A stretch of 64,000 nucleotides of DNA. Origin: Anaerolineae bacterium (GTDB taxonomy: Bacteria; Chloroflexota; Anaerolineae; Aggregatilineales; Phototrophicaceae). The stretch is from NCBI GenBank assembly GCA_022822545.1, contig JAJEBE010000032.1, positions 142,394 to 206,393 of the forward strand. The letters are read 5' to 3'. Numbering within the stretch: position 1 is the stretch's first letter; each line of letters opens with the position of its first letter. Positions 7,170 through 15,264 of the stretch are shown piece by piece. The translations under genes were made by a program, and so were the position numbers. The notes beneath the pieces were generated by a model, which was given only the letters and a program-made list of their open reading frames with translations, made no database searches and had not been told where the DNA came from.

Positions 7170-8356
7170 CGCAACCCCAATTCCTTGCGAGCGATGACCA
7201 TGCGCTGGATCTCGCTCGTGCCTTCGTAGATACGTGTGATGCGCGCATCGCGATAATAACGCTCCAGCGGCATCTCCTTGCTGTAACCCATGCCGCCGTG
7301 AATCTGCAACGCCTCATCGGTGACGTAAGCCGCCGCCTCGCTGCAAAACAATTTCGCCATGCTCGCTTCGCTAGTATAGCGTCCGCCGCTGGCCAGCGCG
7401 CGCTCCTTGGCGATGACCGCCTGGTAGATCAGCGCCCGCCCGGCCTCGATGCGCGTCTTCATATCGGCGATCTTCTGCTGGATCATTTGGTAATTGCCGA
7501 TCGGCGCGCCGAAGGCCTCCCGCTCCCGGGCATAGATCAGCGCCGCCTCATAAGCCGCTTCGGCGATGCCCAGAGCCTGCGCTGCGATGCCGATGCGCCC
7601 GGCGTCCAGCACCGTCATGGCGATCTTGAATCCCTGCCCGACGCCGCCCAGCACATTCTCAACCGGACAGGCATAGTCGTCGAAGATGATTTCGCTGGTG
7701 GCGCTGGCGCGGATGCCCAGCTTGGGCTCGGTCTTGCCGCGGCTGAAACCGGGCTGGCTCGTATCAATCAGAAAACAGGTGATGCCACGGTGCTTGTCTT
7801 CGGCCGCCGTCATCGTGAAGAGCACGATACGATCGGCGAATGGCGCGCTGGTCACCCAGCTTTTGCGCCCGTTGATGAGGTAATGACTGCCGGCGTCGTT
7901 CAGCGTGGCGCGGCTCGCCATATTGCCGGCGTCGCTGCCCGACATCGGCTCGGTCAAGCTGTAAGCGCCGATCTCCTCCCCGCTGGCCACAGGACTGATC
8001 CATTCCCGCTTCTGCGTCTCCGTGCCGAACCAGAGGATGCCGTTGCAATAGAGCGAATTGTTGACGCTGAGGATGGTGCTGTGGCTGGCATCGGCTTTGG
8101 CGATCTCGATCATGGTCAAAACATGCGCCAGGGTATCCATGCCCGCGCCGCCGTATCGCTCCGGCATCTCGATGCCCATCAAGCCCATCTCGCCCATCTT
8201 GCGCACTGTGTCCAGCGGGAACTCGCCTGACTCATCATACTCGGCCGCTACCGGCGCGATCTCGCGCTGGGCGAAATCGCGGACAGCCGTCAGCAGCATC
8301 TCATGCTCTTCCGTCAGCGCCAGACTCAGCGGGCGAAATTGTTCACTTAAGACCAT
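7166..8356 (-). CDS. acyl-CoA dehydrogenase
   Basis: This FAD-dependent dehydrogenase of 396 aa introduces the 2,3-double bond in acyl-CoA thioesters. The three family blocks are present: the helical N-domain (ALTEEHEMLLTAVRDFAQREI), the beta-domain with YSLTEPMSGSDAGNM and WVTSAPFADRIV, and the C-terminal helices with QIHGGMGYSKEMPLERYYRDARI. YEGTSEIQRMVIAR carries the usual catalytic glutamate of short/medium/branched-chain enzymes. The start at 8356 has AAGAAGGG upstream. It is the first gene of a two-gene operon with the MDR oxidoreductase and diverges from methylmalonyl-CoA epimerase. Chain-length specificity cannot be read from the sequence. Confidence 0.92.
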   Translation of the reverse strand: MVLSEQFRPLSLALTEEHEMLLTAVRDFAQREIAPVAAEYDESGEFPLDTVRKMGEMGLMGIEMPERYGGAGMDTLAHVLTMIEIAKADASHSTILSVNNSLYCNGILWFGTETQKREWISPVASGEEIGAYSLTEPMSGSDAGNMASRATLNDAGSHYLINGRKSWVTSAPFADRIVLFTMTAAEDKHRGITCFLIDTSQPGFSRGKTEPKLGIRASATSEIIFDDYACPVENVLGGVGQGFKIAMTVLDAGRIGIAAQALGIAEAAYEAALIYAREREAFGAPIGNYQMIQQKIADMKTRIEAGRALIYQAVIAKERALASGGRYTSEASMAKLFCSEAAAYVTDEALQIHGGMGYSKEMPLERYYRDARITRIYEGTSEIQRMVIARKELGLR

Positions 8357-8408
8357 ACTGCCCTTCTTTCACAATCATCTTTTAATCATATTGCGCATTC
8401 TGCCTGGT

Positions 8409-8414
8409 ATTATA
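8409..8414 (-). promoter_or_regulatory. -10 box of the acyl-CoA dehydrogenase operon
   Basis: TATAAT on the minus strand predicts a start near 8402, about 46 bases before the ATG. The expected -35 position (GATGGT) is a poor match. It lies in the divergent region shared with methylmalonyl-CoA epimerase. Confidence 0.4.
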
Positions 8415-8474
8415 ACATTCAGGCAAGTGTGACCATCCTATTAGATTGCTCGCGAAGTATTGAGAACAGGTCTC

Positions 8475-8888
8475 ATGTCCGATATCCAGCTCAATCATCT
8501 TGCTATCGTCGTCGAAGACCTCGACGCCGCGCTCCGCTTCTGGCGCGACAGCTTGGGCTTAACCGGCGGCAGTGTACAATCCCTGCCCGCCGAAGCGGTC
8601 GATATCGCCTTTCTTGAGCTCGGCGCGGCCCGTATCGAACTCATCAAACCCGCCTCGTCCGATAGCGGTGTGGCAAAATACCTGGCCAAGCGCGGACCAG
8701 GCCTGCACCATCTCTGCCTGGAAGTGCCGGATCTGGAGGCCAAACTCAAGGCGCTGCGGGATGCCGGTTATGAACTGATCAACGATGAACCGCGCGAGCG
8801 CGCTGGCCGGCGCTACGCCTTCGTCCATCCCAAGAGCGCCGGCGGCGTTTTGCTTGAGCTCTACGAACGCATTGACAAGCCCCGCTAA
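8475..8888 (+). CDS. mce: methylmalonyl-CoA epimerase
   Basis: This 137-aa vicinal-oxygen-chelate protein interconverts (R)- and (S)-methylmalonyl-CoA. The two VOC half-modules are clear: LNHLAIVVEDLDAALRFWRDSLGL at the start and GPGLHHLCLEVPDLEAKLKAL in the second half, giving metal-binding His residues, with VHPKSAGGVLLELYER at the end as in bacterial epimerases. The ATG at 8475 is preferred because homologous proteins start just before the LNHLAI strand; an in-frame start five codons earlier is possible. Together with the carboxylase operon at 0.4-4 kb it completes two steps of propionyl-CoA conversion toward succinyl-CoA. The mutase is not in this window. Confidence 0.9.
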   Translation: MSDIQLNHLAIVVEDLDAALRFWRDSLGLTGGSVQSLPAEAVDIAFLELGAARIELIKPASSDSGVAKYLAKRGPGLHHLCLEVPDLEAKLKALRDAGYELINDEPRERAGRRYAFVHPKSAGGVLLELYERIDKPR

Positions 8889-8902
8889 TCAAGGAGCATC
8901 TC

Positions 8903-9475
8903 ATGAGAAAACTCATCGTCTACAACCGTCTTTCGCTTGATGGCTGCTTCGCCGGTCCCAATGGCGAAATGGACTGGTTCATTCACGATCCCGAAGTCGA
9001 CGTGATAGCGCATGAGGTCTACAAAGCCGATACGCTTGTTTTCGGTCGCCTCACGTATCAGTTGTTCCAAAGCTTCTGGGGACCGGTCGCCGCCGATGAA
9101 AACGCCGATCCCGCAATCCGGGGCATGGCGCTGGAACTGGAATCCCTCCAAAAGATCGTCGCCTCACGCAGCTTGAGCGAGTTGACTTGGGCCAACAGCC
9201 AACTGCTCCAAGGCGACCTCATCGCTGCCACCCAGCAGCTTAAAGCTGGCGAGGGCGGCGCGATCGCCATTTTCGGCAGCGGCACGATCGTCGATCAGTT
9301 GACCGCCGCCGAGCTCATCGACGAGTATCTCTTTGTTGTCACGCCGATTATCTGCGGCGCCGGCAAGCGCAGTTTTGAGAGCGCCTCCCTCACGCGCCTG
9401 CGCCTGCTTCAGTCTTGGGATTTCGACTCCGGCAACGTCCTCCTGCATTATGAAAGAGCGGCCGCGGGCAGCTAA
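8903..9475 (+). CDS. dihydrofolate reductase/RibD C-terminal family protein
   Basis: This 190-aa protein has the RibD-C/DHFR-like Rossmann fold: it begins MRKLIVYNRLSLDGCFAGPNGEMDWF, has DTLVFGRLTYQLFQSFW for the cofactor region, and IAIFGSGTIVDQLTAAELIDEYLFVVTPIICGAGK (the usual G-S-G and E-hydrophobic block). Members are NADPH-dependent reductases, but this stand-alone clade has no firm substrate. AAGGAG lies eight bases before the ATG. It follows the epimerase by 14 bases, and its 3' end overlaps the next gene by 26 bases. It is unlikely to be the housekeeping DHFR. Confidence 0.82.
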   Translation: MRKLIVYNRLSLDGCFAGPNGEMDWFIHDPEVDVIAHEVYKADTLVFGRLTYQLFQSFWGPVAADENADPAIRGMALELESLQKIVASRSLSELTWANSQLLQGDLIAATQQLKAGEGGAIAIFGSGTIVDQLTAAELIDEYLFVVTPIICGAGKRSFESASLTRLRLLQSWDFDSGNVLLHYERAAAGS

Positions 9476-10832
9476 AATCGTGAGACGCTGGCTCGCATTT
9501 TGCCTCCTGTTGCTTTTGGGGCCGGCCTGGGCGGCCGCGGGCGACAGCTCATGCCCAGCCTCGCAAAATGAGGCGCTGAATCTGATCGTCAGTCATTGCG
9601 CCGAACAAGCAGCGGAGACATTATGCTTCGGCCATCCGACCGTCTCCGCCCTGCGGCGGGAATCAACAACGGCCGCGCCGAGCTTCACGCAGCCGGGCGA
9701 TACCATGTCGATCGCTGGCATAGACTGGCTCAGTATCAGCACGGAAGACCGCTCCTGGGGCCTGGCCCGCGCTGTCTTCCCTGCTTATCCCTATGACAGC
9801 CTGGAGGCGGAGGAGACCGCGCTGCTGGCCTTCGGCAACGTCGCCCTGTTTTTCCCCGCGCCGGTCGACCTGCCTTCGCCGCAGCTCGATGTCCAAGTCG
9901 CGGCTTCACGCGGCGCCTACCTGCGCGCTGAGCCCAGTCTCGCAGCCGACATCGTGAAACCGATCCCGGTTCGCGCCAAGCTCAAAGCCATCGAAACCAG
10001 CCCGAATCGCAACTGGTTGCGAGTTTACGCCGCGCCCGACATGCTGGGCTGGATGAGCCGGGAGGTGCTCACCGAACCGGCCGGGAACCTGCCGGTCTCC
10101 GAAAGCGAAGCGGGCATCGCTCCGCTCTGGCTGCCCTGGCAAGCGTTCGACTTTCGCAGCGGTATCGACGACGCGCCTTGCGCCGACGCGCCCGAAAGCG
10201 GCATCCTGCTGCAGACGCCGAAGTTCATCCCGCCGCGTCAATTCCTCATCAACGGCATACGGCTGCGCCTAAGCGGCAGCGCCTGGCTGCAAGCCACCCT
10301 GGGCAACGGTACGCGAATTCGCGTGCTTGATGGCTTGGGGCAGGTCCGCGCGGCCGGCATCGAGCAGGAGGTCAAGAGCGGCTTCGGGACGAGCGTCCCG
10401 CTTGAGATGAACGATGCTGGTTGGCTGATACCGGCGGACGCTCCCAGCGAGCCCGCCGCCTACGACTATCACGCTATGCTCAGCTTGCCCGTCGACGCGC
10501 TGATCTACCCCGGCCGCATCCGCCTGGATGTATACACCGTGGTTGAGCCCGTCCCAGCGGGCGGCGGCAGCCCCTTGGAAGGGCTGAGCGATACTGACGA
10601 CTGCGCCATATCGGCCCGTCTCGAAGGCGCCAACATCCGCTCCCGCCCCGATCCGGAAGCGCCGATCATCGCCGTCATGGCTCACCGCGAAAGCGCCAAG
10701 CCGATCGCGCGTGGCATCGGCGCCGATCAACTGCCCTGGTGGAAGCTCGCCGACAGCGTCTGGATCCGCATCAATGTGACCGCCTTCGCCGGCAACTGCG
10801 ACAGCATCCCGCTGCTTCCAAGCGCCCGCTAA
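9450..10832 (+). CDS. secreted SH3-domain protein of unknown function
   Basis: This 460-aa protein starts with a basic N-region and a hydrophobic core (RRWLAFCLLLLLGPAWAAAG), a signal peptide with a likely cut after AWA-A. Two segments resemble bacterial SH3 domains: about residues 150-215 (GAYLRAEPSLAADIVKPIP to LGWMSREVL) and the C-terminal 70 residues (ANIRSRPDPEAPIIAVMAH to WIRINV). The region between is beta-rich and unrecognised. It probably acts outside the membrane, binding cell wall or glycan. The start at 9450 lies inside the end of the preceding gene. A longer frame beginning at 9333 would bury the signal peptide and is rejected. Confidence 0.72.
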   Translation: MKERPRAAKIVRRWLAFCLLLLLGPAWAAAGDSSCPASQNEALNLIVSHCAEQAAETLCFGHPTVSALRRESTTAAPSFTQPGDTMSIAGIDWLSISTEDRSWGLARAVFPAYPYDSLEAEETALLAFGNVALFFPAPVDLPSPQLDVQVAASRGAYLRAEPSLAADIVKPIPVRAKLKAIETSPNRNWLRVYAAPDMLGWMSREVLTEPAGNLPVSESEAGIAPLWLPWQAFDFRSGIDDAPCADAPESGILLQTPKFIPPRQFLINGIRLRLSGSAWLQATLGNGTRIRVLDGLGQVRAAGIEQEVKSGFGTSVPLEMNDAGWLIPADAPSEPAAYDYHAMLSLPVDALIYPGRIRLDVYTVVEPVPAGGGSPLEGLSDTDDCAISARLEGANIRSRPDPEAPIIAVMAHRESAKPIARGIGADQLPWWKLADSVWIRINVTAFAGNCDSIPLLPSAR

Positions 10833-10912
10833 TCCCGCAGCGCTTCCGTAACCGCCGCGTAAGGCAGCCGCGTCAGATTATGTCTATACTTTGCGAGCAG
10901 ATTGCGACAGCT

Positions 10913-13360
10913 ATGAACAGCAAACAAATCACTCTACCCGTCACCGGCATGACCTGCGCCATGTGCGTCAAAAATGTCGAGCGCAGCCTGAAACGCGCCG
11001 CCGGCGTCGCCGATGTCACGGTCAACCTGGCGACGGAAAAGGCGACGGTAGATTACGATAGCGACCGCCTCAAGACTAGCGATCTCATCAAGCGGCTGGA
11101 AGGGGCCGGCTACGGCGTCGCCGCCGCTACTGTCGATTTGCCGATTACGGGCATGACCTGCGCCATGTGCCAGAAGAATGTCTCCCGCGCCTTGAATCGC
11201 GCCGAGGGCGTCATCAGCGCGGAGGTCAATCTTGCCAGCGAAAAGGCGACCGTGTCTTATCTGCCCGGTACGACGCGCCGCCGCGACCTGGTCGCCGCCG
11301 TCGAACGCGCCGGTTATGGCGTCATCGATACCGCCGCTGCCGAAGCGCCCGAAGACGCCGAAGCTGCCGCCCGCCAAGCCGAAATCGACCGCCAGACCCG
11401 CCTCGTCAAGATCGGCGCCGTATTCACCATTCCCCTCACCGCCCTCAGCATGACCCGCCACTTCCTGCACCAGCTCCCCGCGCTCATGGACAACTTCGTC
11501 TGGTTGATGAACGACATCTGGCTCTTCATCTTCGCCGCCCTGGCCACGCCGGTTGTCCTCCTGCTCGGCCGGCAATTCATCAGCGGCGCGCTCAAATCCC
11601 TGCGCAACGGCAGCGCCAATATGGATGTGCTGGTGGCGATGGGCTCGCTCGCCGCCTACCTCTACGGTATCATCGTGCTGCTCGGCATCGTCTTCGACTT
11701 TTCGCATCTGGTCGGCAAATCTGATTATTTCGAATCGGCCGCCGTCATCCTCACCCTCATCACCCTGGGCAAATTGCTCGAAGCGCGCGCCAAAGGCCGC
11801 ACCAGCGCCGCCATCAAGAAGCTGATGGGCCTGGCGCCCAAAACCGCCACCCTGTTGAGCGACGGCAAAGAAAAGTTGATACCCATCGACGAGGTCGCGC
11901 CGGGCGATCTGCTGCTGGTCAAGCCGGGCGAGCGCATCCCGGTGGACGCCATCGTCGCCGACGGCCATTCCGCCGTCGATGAATCCATGCTCACCGGCGA
12001 AAGCCTGCCGGTGGACAAATCAGCCGCCGCCGAAGTCTATGGCGGGACCATCAATCAGCAAGGCCGGCTGATCATCGAAGCCCAGCGCGTCGGCCGCGAT
12101 ACCGTCCTCGCCCAGATCATCCGCCTGGTGGAAAACGCCCAAGCCAGCCGCGCGCCCATTCAAGCGGTCGCCGATCGCGTCGCCGCCTACTTCGTGCCCG
12201 CCGTCATCGTCCTGGCGCTGCTCACGCTTCTTGGCTGGCTCACTATCGGGGGCGCGCCCTTCCCGCAAGCCATCCTCAACATGATCGCCGTGCTGGTCAT
12301 CGCCTGCCCCTGCGCCCTGGGCTTAGCCACGCCCACCGCCATCATGGTCGGCACCGGCCGCGGCGCTGAAAACGGCATCCTCTTCCGCGATAGCGAAGCG
12401 CTGGAGCGCGCCGCCAAGCTGAGTGCCATCCTGCTCGATAAAACCGGCACGGTCACTCTAGGCAAACCGAGCGTTGCCGAAATCCTGCCCGCGCCCAACT
12501 TCGACGAACATACGCTGCTGCAATACAGCGCCTCCGCCGAAAGCGTCAGCGAGCACCCCCTGGCCTCAGCGGTGGTGGCGGCCGCCAAAGCCCGCGGCAT
12601 TCCACCCCTGCCGCTGGACGATTTCCAAGCCCATCCCGGCCGCGGCCTCAGCGCCACCGTCGCCGACCGCGCCGTTCTCATCGGCAGCCCGAAATTCTTG
12701 GAGACTAACGGCATCGACCTCAGCCCGCTCGAAGCCGACATCGGCAGCTTGCAATCGCGCGGCCACACGGTCGTCCTCTTAGCGCTGGATGACACCCTCG
12801 CCGGCGCCATCGCCATCGGCGACCAACTCAAGCCCAACTCAGCCGCTGCCATCCAGTCACTAAAAGCGGACGGACTTACCGTCACCCTCATCACCGGCGA
12901 CAATCAGGCGACGGCCGCCGCTATCGCCCGCGAAGTCGGCATCAAGCGCGTCCTGGCCGAAGTCCTGCCGGCCGATAAAGCCGGCGCGGTTGCGGAGCTG
13001 CAAGCGGAAGGCGCGCGCGTCGCCATGGTCGGCGATGGCATCAATGACGCCCCCGCCCTGGCCCAAGCCGATGTCGGTTTCGCTATCGGCAGCGGCGCCG
13101 ATATAGCCATCGAAGCGGCTGACGTCACCCTGGTCCGCGGCGACCTGCGCGCGGTCGGTCAGGCGATCGCGCTGAGCCGAGCCACCCTGCGCGCCATCCA
13201 TCAGAACCTCTTCTGGGCTTTTATCTATAACGTGGTGCTGATTCCCGTGGCCATGCTGGGCGGCCTGCTGCCCATGTTCGCGGCCGCGGCCATGGCTTTT
13301 TCCAGCGTGTTTGTGGTGAGCAATTCACTTCGGTTGCGGGGAAAACACCTTACTCACTGA
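10913..13360 (+). CDS. copA: copper-translocating P1B-type ATPase
   Basis: This 815-aa heavy-metal ATPase exports Cu(I) across the membrane. Two N-terminal HMA domains each carry GMTCAMC (near residues 10 and 80). The membrane core has CPCALG as the transport motif, TGES in the actuator domain, DKTGTVT as the phosphorylation site, SEHPLA in the nucleotide domain and GDGINDAPALAQADVG in the hinge. Two transmembrane helices follow, ending in SNSLRLRG. CPC together with the HMA pair marks the CopA (P1B-1) class. The ATG at 10913 gives the canonical HMA start; an upstream ATG at 10880 is possible. Its last about 100 bases are repeated, in decayed form, 300 bases downstream. Confidence 0.95.
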   Translation: MNSKQITLPVTGMTCAMCVKNVERSLKRAAGVADVTVNLATEKATVDYDSDRLKTSDLIKRLEGAGYGVAAATVDLPITGMTCAMCQKNVSRALNRAEGVISAEVNLASEKATVSYLPGTTRRRDLVAAVERAGYGVIDTAAAEAPEDAEAAARQAEIDRQTRLVKIGAVFTIPLTALSMTRHFLHQLPALMDNFVWLMNDIWLFIFAALATPVVLLLGRQFISGALKSLRNGSANMDVLVAMGSLAAYLYGIIVLLGIVFDFSHLVGKSDYFESAAVILTLITLGKLLEARAKGRTSAAIKKLMGLAPKTATLLSDGKEKLIPIDEVAPGDLLLVKPGERIPVDAIVADGHSAVDESMLTGESLPVDKSAAAEVYGGTINQQGRLIIEAQRVGRDTVLAQIIRLVENAQASRAPIQAVADRVAAYFVPAVIVLALLTLLGWLTIGGAPFPQAILNMIAVLVIACPCALGLATPTAIMVGTGRGAENGILFRDSEALERAAKLSAILLDKTGTVTLGKPSVAEILPAPNFDEHTLLQYSASAESVSEHPLASAVVAAAKARGIPPLPLDDFQAHPGRGLSATVADRAVLIGSPKFLETNGIDLSPLEADIGSLQSRGHTVVLLALDDTLAGAIAIGDQLKPNSAAAIQSLKADGLTVTLITGDNQATAAAIAREVGIKRVLAEVLPADKAGAVAELQAEGARVAMVGDGINDAPALAQADVGFAIGSGADIAIEAADVTLVRGDLRAVGQAIALSRATLRAIHQNLFWAFIYNVVLIPVAMLGGLLPMFAAAAMAFSSVFVVSNSLRLRGKHLTH

Positions 13361-13415
13361 CAGCGCCGCACATCCGATTCACGCAAGCGGCAGCCAATCC
13401 TAATTCCCAACAACC

Positions 13416-13443
13416 GGTAGGGGCGACCCGTCGGGTCGCCCGC
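13416..13443. repeat. GTAGGGGCG-family repeat, copy 2
   Basis: GGTAGGGGCGACCC-GTC-GGGTCGCCCG forms a near-perfect hairpin (GGGCGACCC paired with GGGTCGCCC). It matches one half of the element at 6024. Confidence 0.7.
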
Positions 13444-13491
13444 CCTCAACCAACCGTCTCCACCCAAACTTACATCCCCCTCGACGAGTCA

Positions 13492-13530
13492 CCCCTCCCT
13501 GATGCTTCGGGGAGGGGCCGGGGGTGGGGT
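13492..13530. repeat. GC-rich hairpin repeat (GGGGAGGGGCCGGGGGTGGGG type), copy 1
   Basis: CCCCTCCC at 13492 pairs with GGGAGGGG at 13510-13517 around a 10-base loop, followed by CCGGGGGTGGGG. A related hairpin with a TTTGGGGTGGGGG tail lies at 17156. Confidence 0.65.
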
Positions 13531-13542
13531 TGGCTTTCTCCG

Positions 13543-13646
13543 GTCGCCATGCTGGGAGACCTGCTGCCCATGTTCGCGGCCGCGGCCATGACTTTTTCAA
13601 CGTCTTCGTGGTAAGCAATTCGCTCAGGTTGCGTGGAAAGTGCTAA
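13543..13646 (+). pseudogene. decayed 3' end of a second copper ATPase gene
   Basis: This segment aligns with copA positions 13249-13350 over about 100 bases with many substitutions, several synonymous, and one single-base deletion near 13600 that breaks the frame. Read around the deletion, it encodes the terminal helix MLGDLLPMFAAAAM and then VVSNSLRLRGKC followed by TAA. The divergence says it is not a fresh copy; it is most likely the surviving tail of a second ATPase gene or an old duplication. Repeats lie between the two copies. Confidence 0.8.
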
Positions 13647-13928
13647 CTACGAAGCGCAGACAATACTCCAAGACTATCTAATGACAATCTAATGAAATAG
13701 CAAGTAAACTCATGACTGTGTACATTGCATCGACCATATCATTGCCTTGGAAGTTGGATCGCAAAATCAAACTGTTTCCCTGCCCGAGTAGAAGAGTGCG
13801 AAATTTTGCGCAATTTCCCATTGGCGAAGATCAGTTTCAGATTCCGCAATTCTATGTCCAAAGGCGTGAACTGAAAACGTATGTTCGATTTTAAGCACAT
13901 CAGCATGCAAAACGAGTGTATATTGCAG

Positions 13929-13956
13929 TACAATAAATGTTGAATTGAATATTCAA
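13929..13956 (+). promoter_or_regulatory. -10-like box and palindromic operator candidate before the TA pair
   Basis: TACAAT at 13929-13934 is followed by the perfect 12-base palindrome TTGAATATTCAA (13945-13956), about 28 bases before the preferred start codon. The placement, just downstream of the -10 box, suits autoregulation by the toxin-antitoxin complex. The -35 is poor. Confidence 0.45.
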
Positions 13957-13984
13957 GAGTTCATGTTCAGTGAGGAGAATGCAC

Positions 13985-14524
13985 GTGGGCTTGAAATGCG
14001 TTGACAGGCAGGATGTATTACTTGCCATAATTGAGGCGGCGAATGGACGAGACCTTAAGCGTGTCCATTTGCAAAAGGCGGTATTCTTGGTCGCGGAAGA
14101 ATTCAAAGGCGGATTGCCAGACGACTTCTATAAGTTCACTAAGTACCATTTTGGCCCATATTCGCAGAAGGTTTATCGTGATGCCGAAATACTGAATGAT
14201 TCGGGCTGTATCAATATCAAGTATGGTGCGGATCGACGAGACGACGTTTTCTCTATCGTAACTGACTGCGGCATCGAGTATGTCGATTTGCCTAACAGTC
14301 TAACGCGATTTATCAAGGAATCTGTGGATTGGATCTTAGGTATGGGATTTCAAGAGTTGGTGCGAGCCATATACTACCTCTATCCAGAATATCAAGAAAA
14401 CAGTCGTTTTGTGTATGATGAAGAACAGGCCATTATCGAAAGCTTCGCGCGGGGACTGAAACAATGTAGAGAGGGTAAAACACACTCTACGGCGGACGTG
14501 ATAGCACAATTGCAAGAAGTATAG
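13985..14524 (+). CDS. SocA/Panacea-like antitoxin candidate
   Basis: This 179-aa soluble protein has the pattern of the SocA/Panacea antitoxin fold: an early helix with HLQKAVFLV, then FYKFTKYHFGPYSQKVYRDAEIL, where KYHFGPYS corresponds to the family's hallmark GP(Y/F)S stretch. A helical C-terminus follows. The Panacea domain is known to neutralise many unrelated toxins. Start choice: GAGGAG at 13972-13977 is seven bases before GTG at 13985 and only one base before the ATG at 13979, so GTG is preferred; a frame from GTG 13970 is also open. The gene is eight bases upstream of a RelE-like toxin gene, and both are AT-richer than the surroundings. Confidence 0.65.
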   Translation: MGLKCVDRQDVLLAIIEAANGRDLKRVHLQKAVFLVAEEFKGGLPDDFYKFTKYHFGPYSQKVYRDAEILNDSGCINIKYGADRRDDVFSIVTDCGIEYVDLPNSLTRFIKESVDWILGMGFQELVRAIYYLYPEYQENSRFVYDEEQAIIESFARGLKQCREGKTHSTADVIAQLQEV

Positions 14525-14532
14525 ATAGCCAT

Positions 14533-14871
14533 ATGGAGAGAGAGATTGCTTGGTCGGACGACAGTTTGCGTCAGTTGAGGAAATTCAAAAAGAAGCGTCC
14601 GAAGCTAAGTGAGGATGTGGCTAAATTTGAGAAAGAGTTTTCTGAAAGGCGATTGCCCGGAGACGAGATAACAGAGATCGGTGACACGCTTGCTAAAGAA
14701 CATCGAATGATGGACAGTTCGTCCGACACCGGTAAGAGTGGTGGATTCCGCGTTTACTACAGGTATAATGATTCAAGAATTGAAGTCCATGGAGTTTACC
14801 TGCGAAGAGACTTAAGTCGGCGAGTGCGGAATGAGATTAAGCAGATGTTGAAACGGGAAGGCCCCATTTAA
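14533..14871 (+). CDS. RelE/ParE-superfamily toxin candidate
   Basis: This 112-aa basic protein has the RelE-like layout: an N-terminal helical pair rich in Lys/Arg (LRQLRKFKKKRPKLSEDVAKFEKEF), then the beta-sheet core KSGGFRVYYRY with SRIEVHGVYLRRD, matching the KSGGYRVIY-type strand of RelE/HigB toxins, and a C-terminal Lys/Arg helix. If active it would cleave mRNA on ribosomes or act on another RNA target. It follows the SocA/Panacea-like gene by eight bases, in the antitoxin-first order common for such pairs. The catalytic residues are not certain. Confidence 0.68.
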   Translation: MEREIAWSDDSLRQLRKFKKKRPKLSEDVAKFEKEFSERRLPGDEITEIGDTLAKEHRMMDSSSDTGKSGGFRVYYRYNDSRIEVHGVYLRRDLSRRVRNEIKQMLKREGPI

Positions 14872-15133
14872 GAGTTTCTCGTCGCGATGAGTCTCGCATT
14901 TTGTCTTGGCTTGTCCGGTCTTGATAGTATTCGCATAAAGATTGAATTCATACATCGCAACGCCCGACTGATCTGACTATTCAAGTTGCCGCATATCGAC
15001 TGCAAAACGCTTGCCGTCCCCAGTGCTTTCTTGGCTACATGCTTTTGTATTCATACCCTCCGCGCCCTCGAAAAAACTCGCTGTCCTCGGTGGCAAAGAA
15101 AAAACCAAATTCCCAACTCCCGAACATTTGCTC

Positions 15134-15163
15134 TAGACACCCACACCCCAGCCATGCTACAAT
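15134..15163 (+). promoter_or_regulatory. promoter upstream of the amidase leader
   Basis: TAGACA (15134-15139) and an extended TGC-TACAAT (-10 at 15158-15163) are separated by 18 bases, matching 5/6 and 5/6. The predicted start near 15170 gives a leader of about 255 bases containing the TGTCCG array. Confidence 0.5.
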
Positions 15164-15264
15164 GACCTCAACACCCGTACTTTAACAACCCAATATCCCC
15201 CGCCGCCACCCCCAGCCCGGCAAACCTGTTGCCAACCGTCGACCCCGCCAAAACCCCTAAACTT

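Larger units (their letters stand above)
13361..13984. other. 624-base non-coding stretch between copA and the TA pair
   Basis: This holds two dispersed repeats (13416-13443 and 13492-13530), a decayed copy of the copA 3' end (13543-13646) and an AT-rich tract (about 13650-13960) ending in a palindrome and -10-like box before the SocA-like gene. A 60-codon frame at 13712-13894 has no coding signature. Confidence 0.7.

Noticed and set aside
9333..9449. Longer start for the secreted SH3 protein
   Set aside because: The extra 39 residues overlap the DHFR-like gene and would place sequence before the signal peptide.
13712..13894. A 60-residue frame in the AT-rich stretch before the TA pair
   Set aside because: No ribosome binding site, no recognisable pattern and AT-driven codons.
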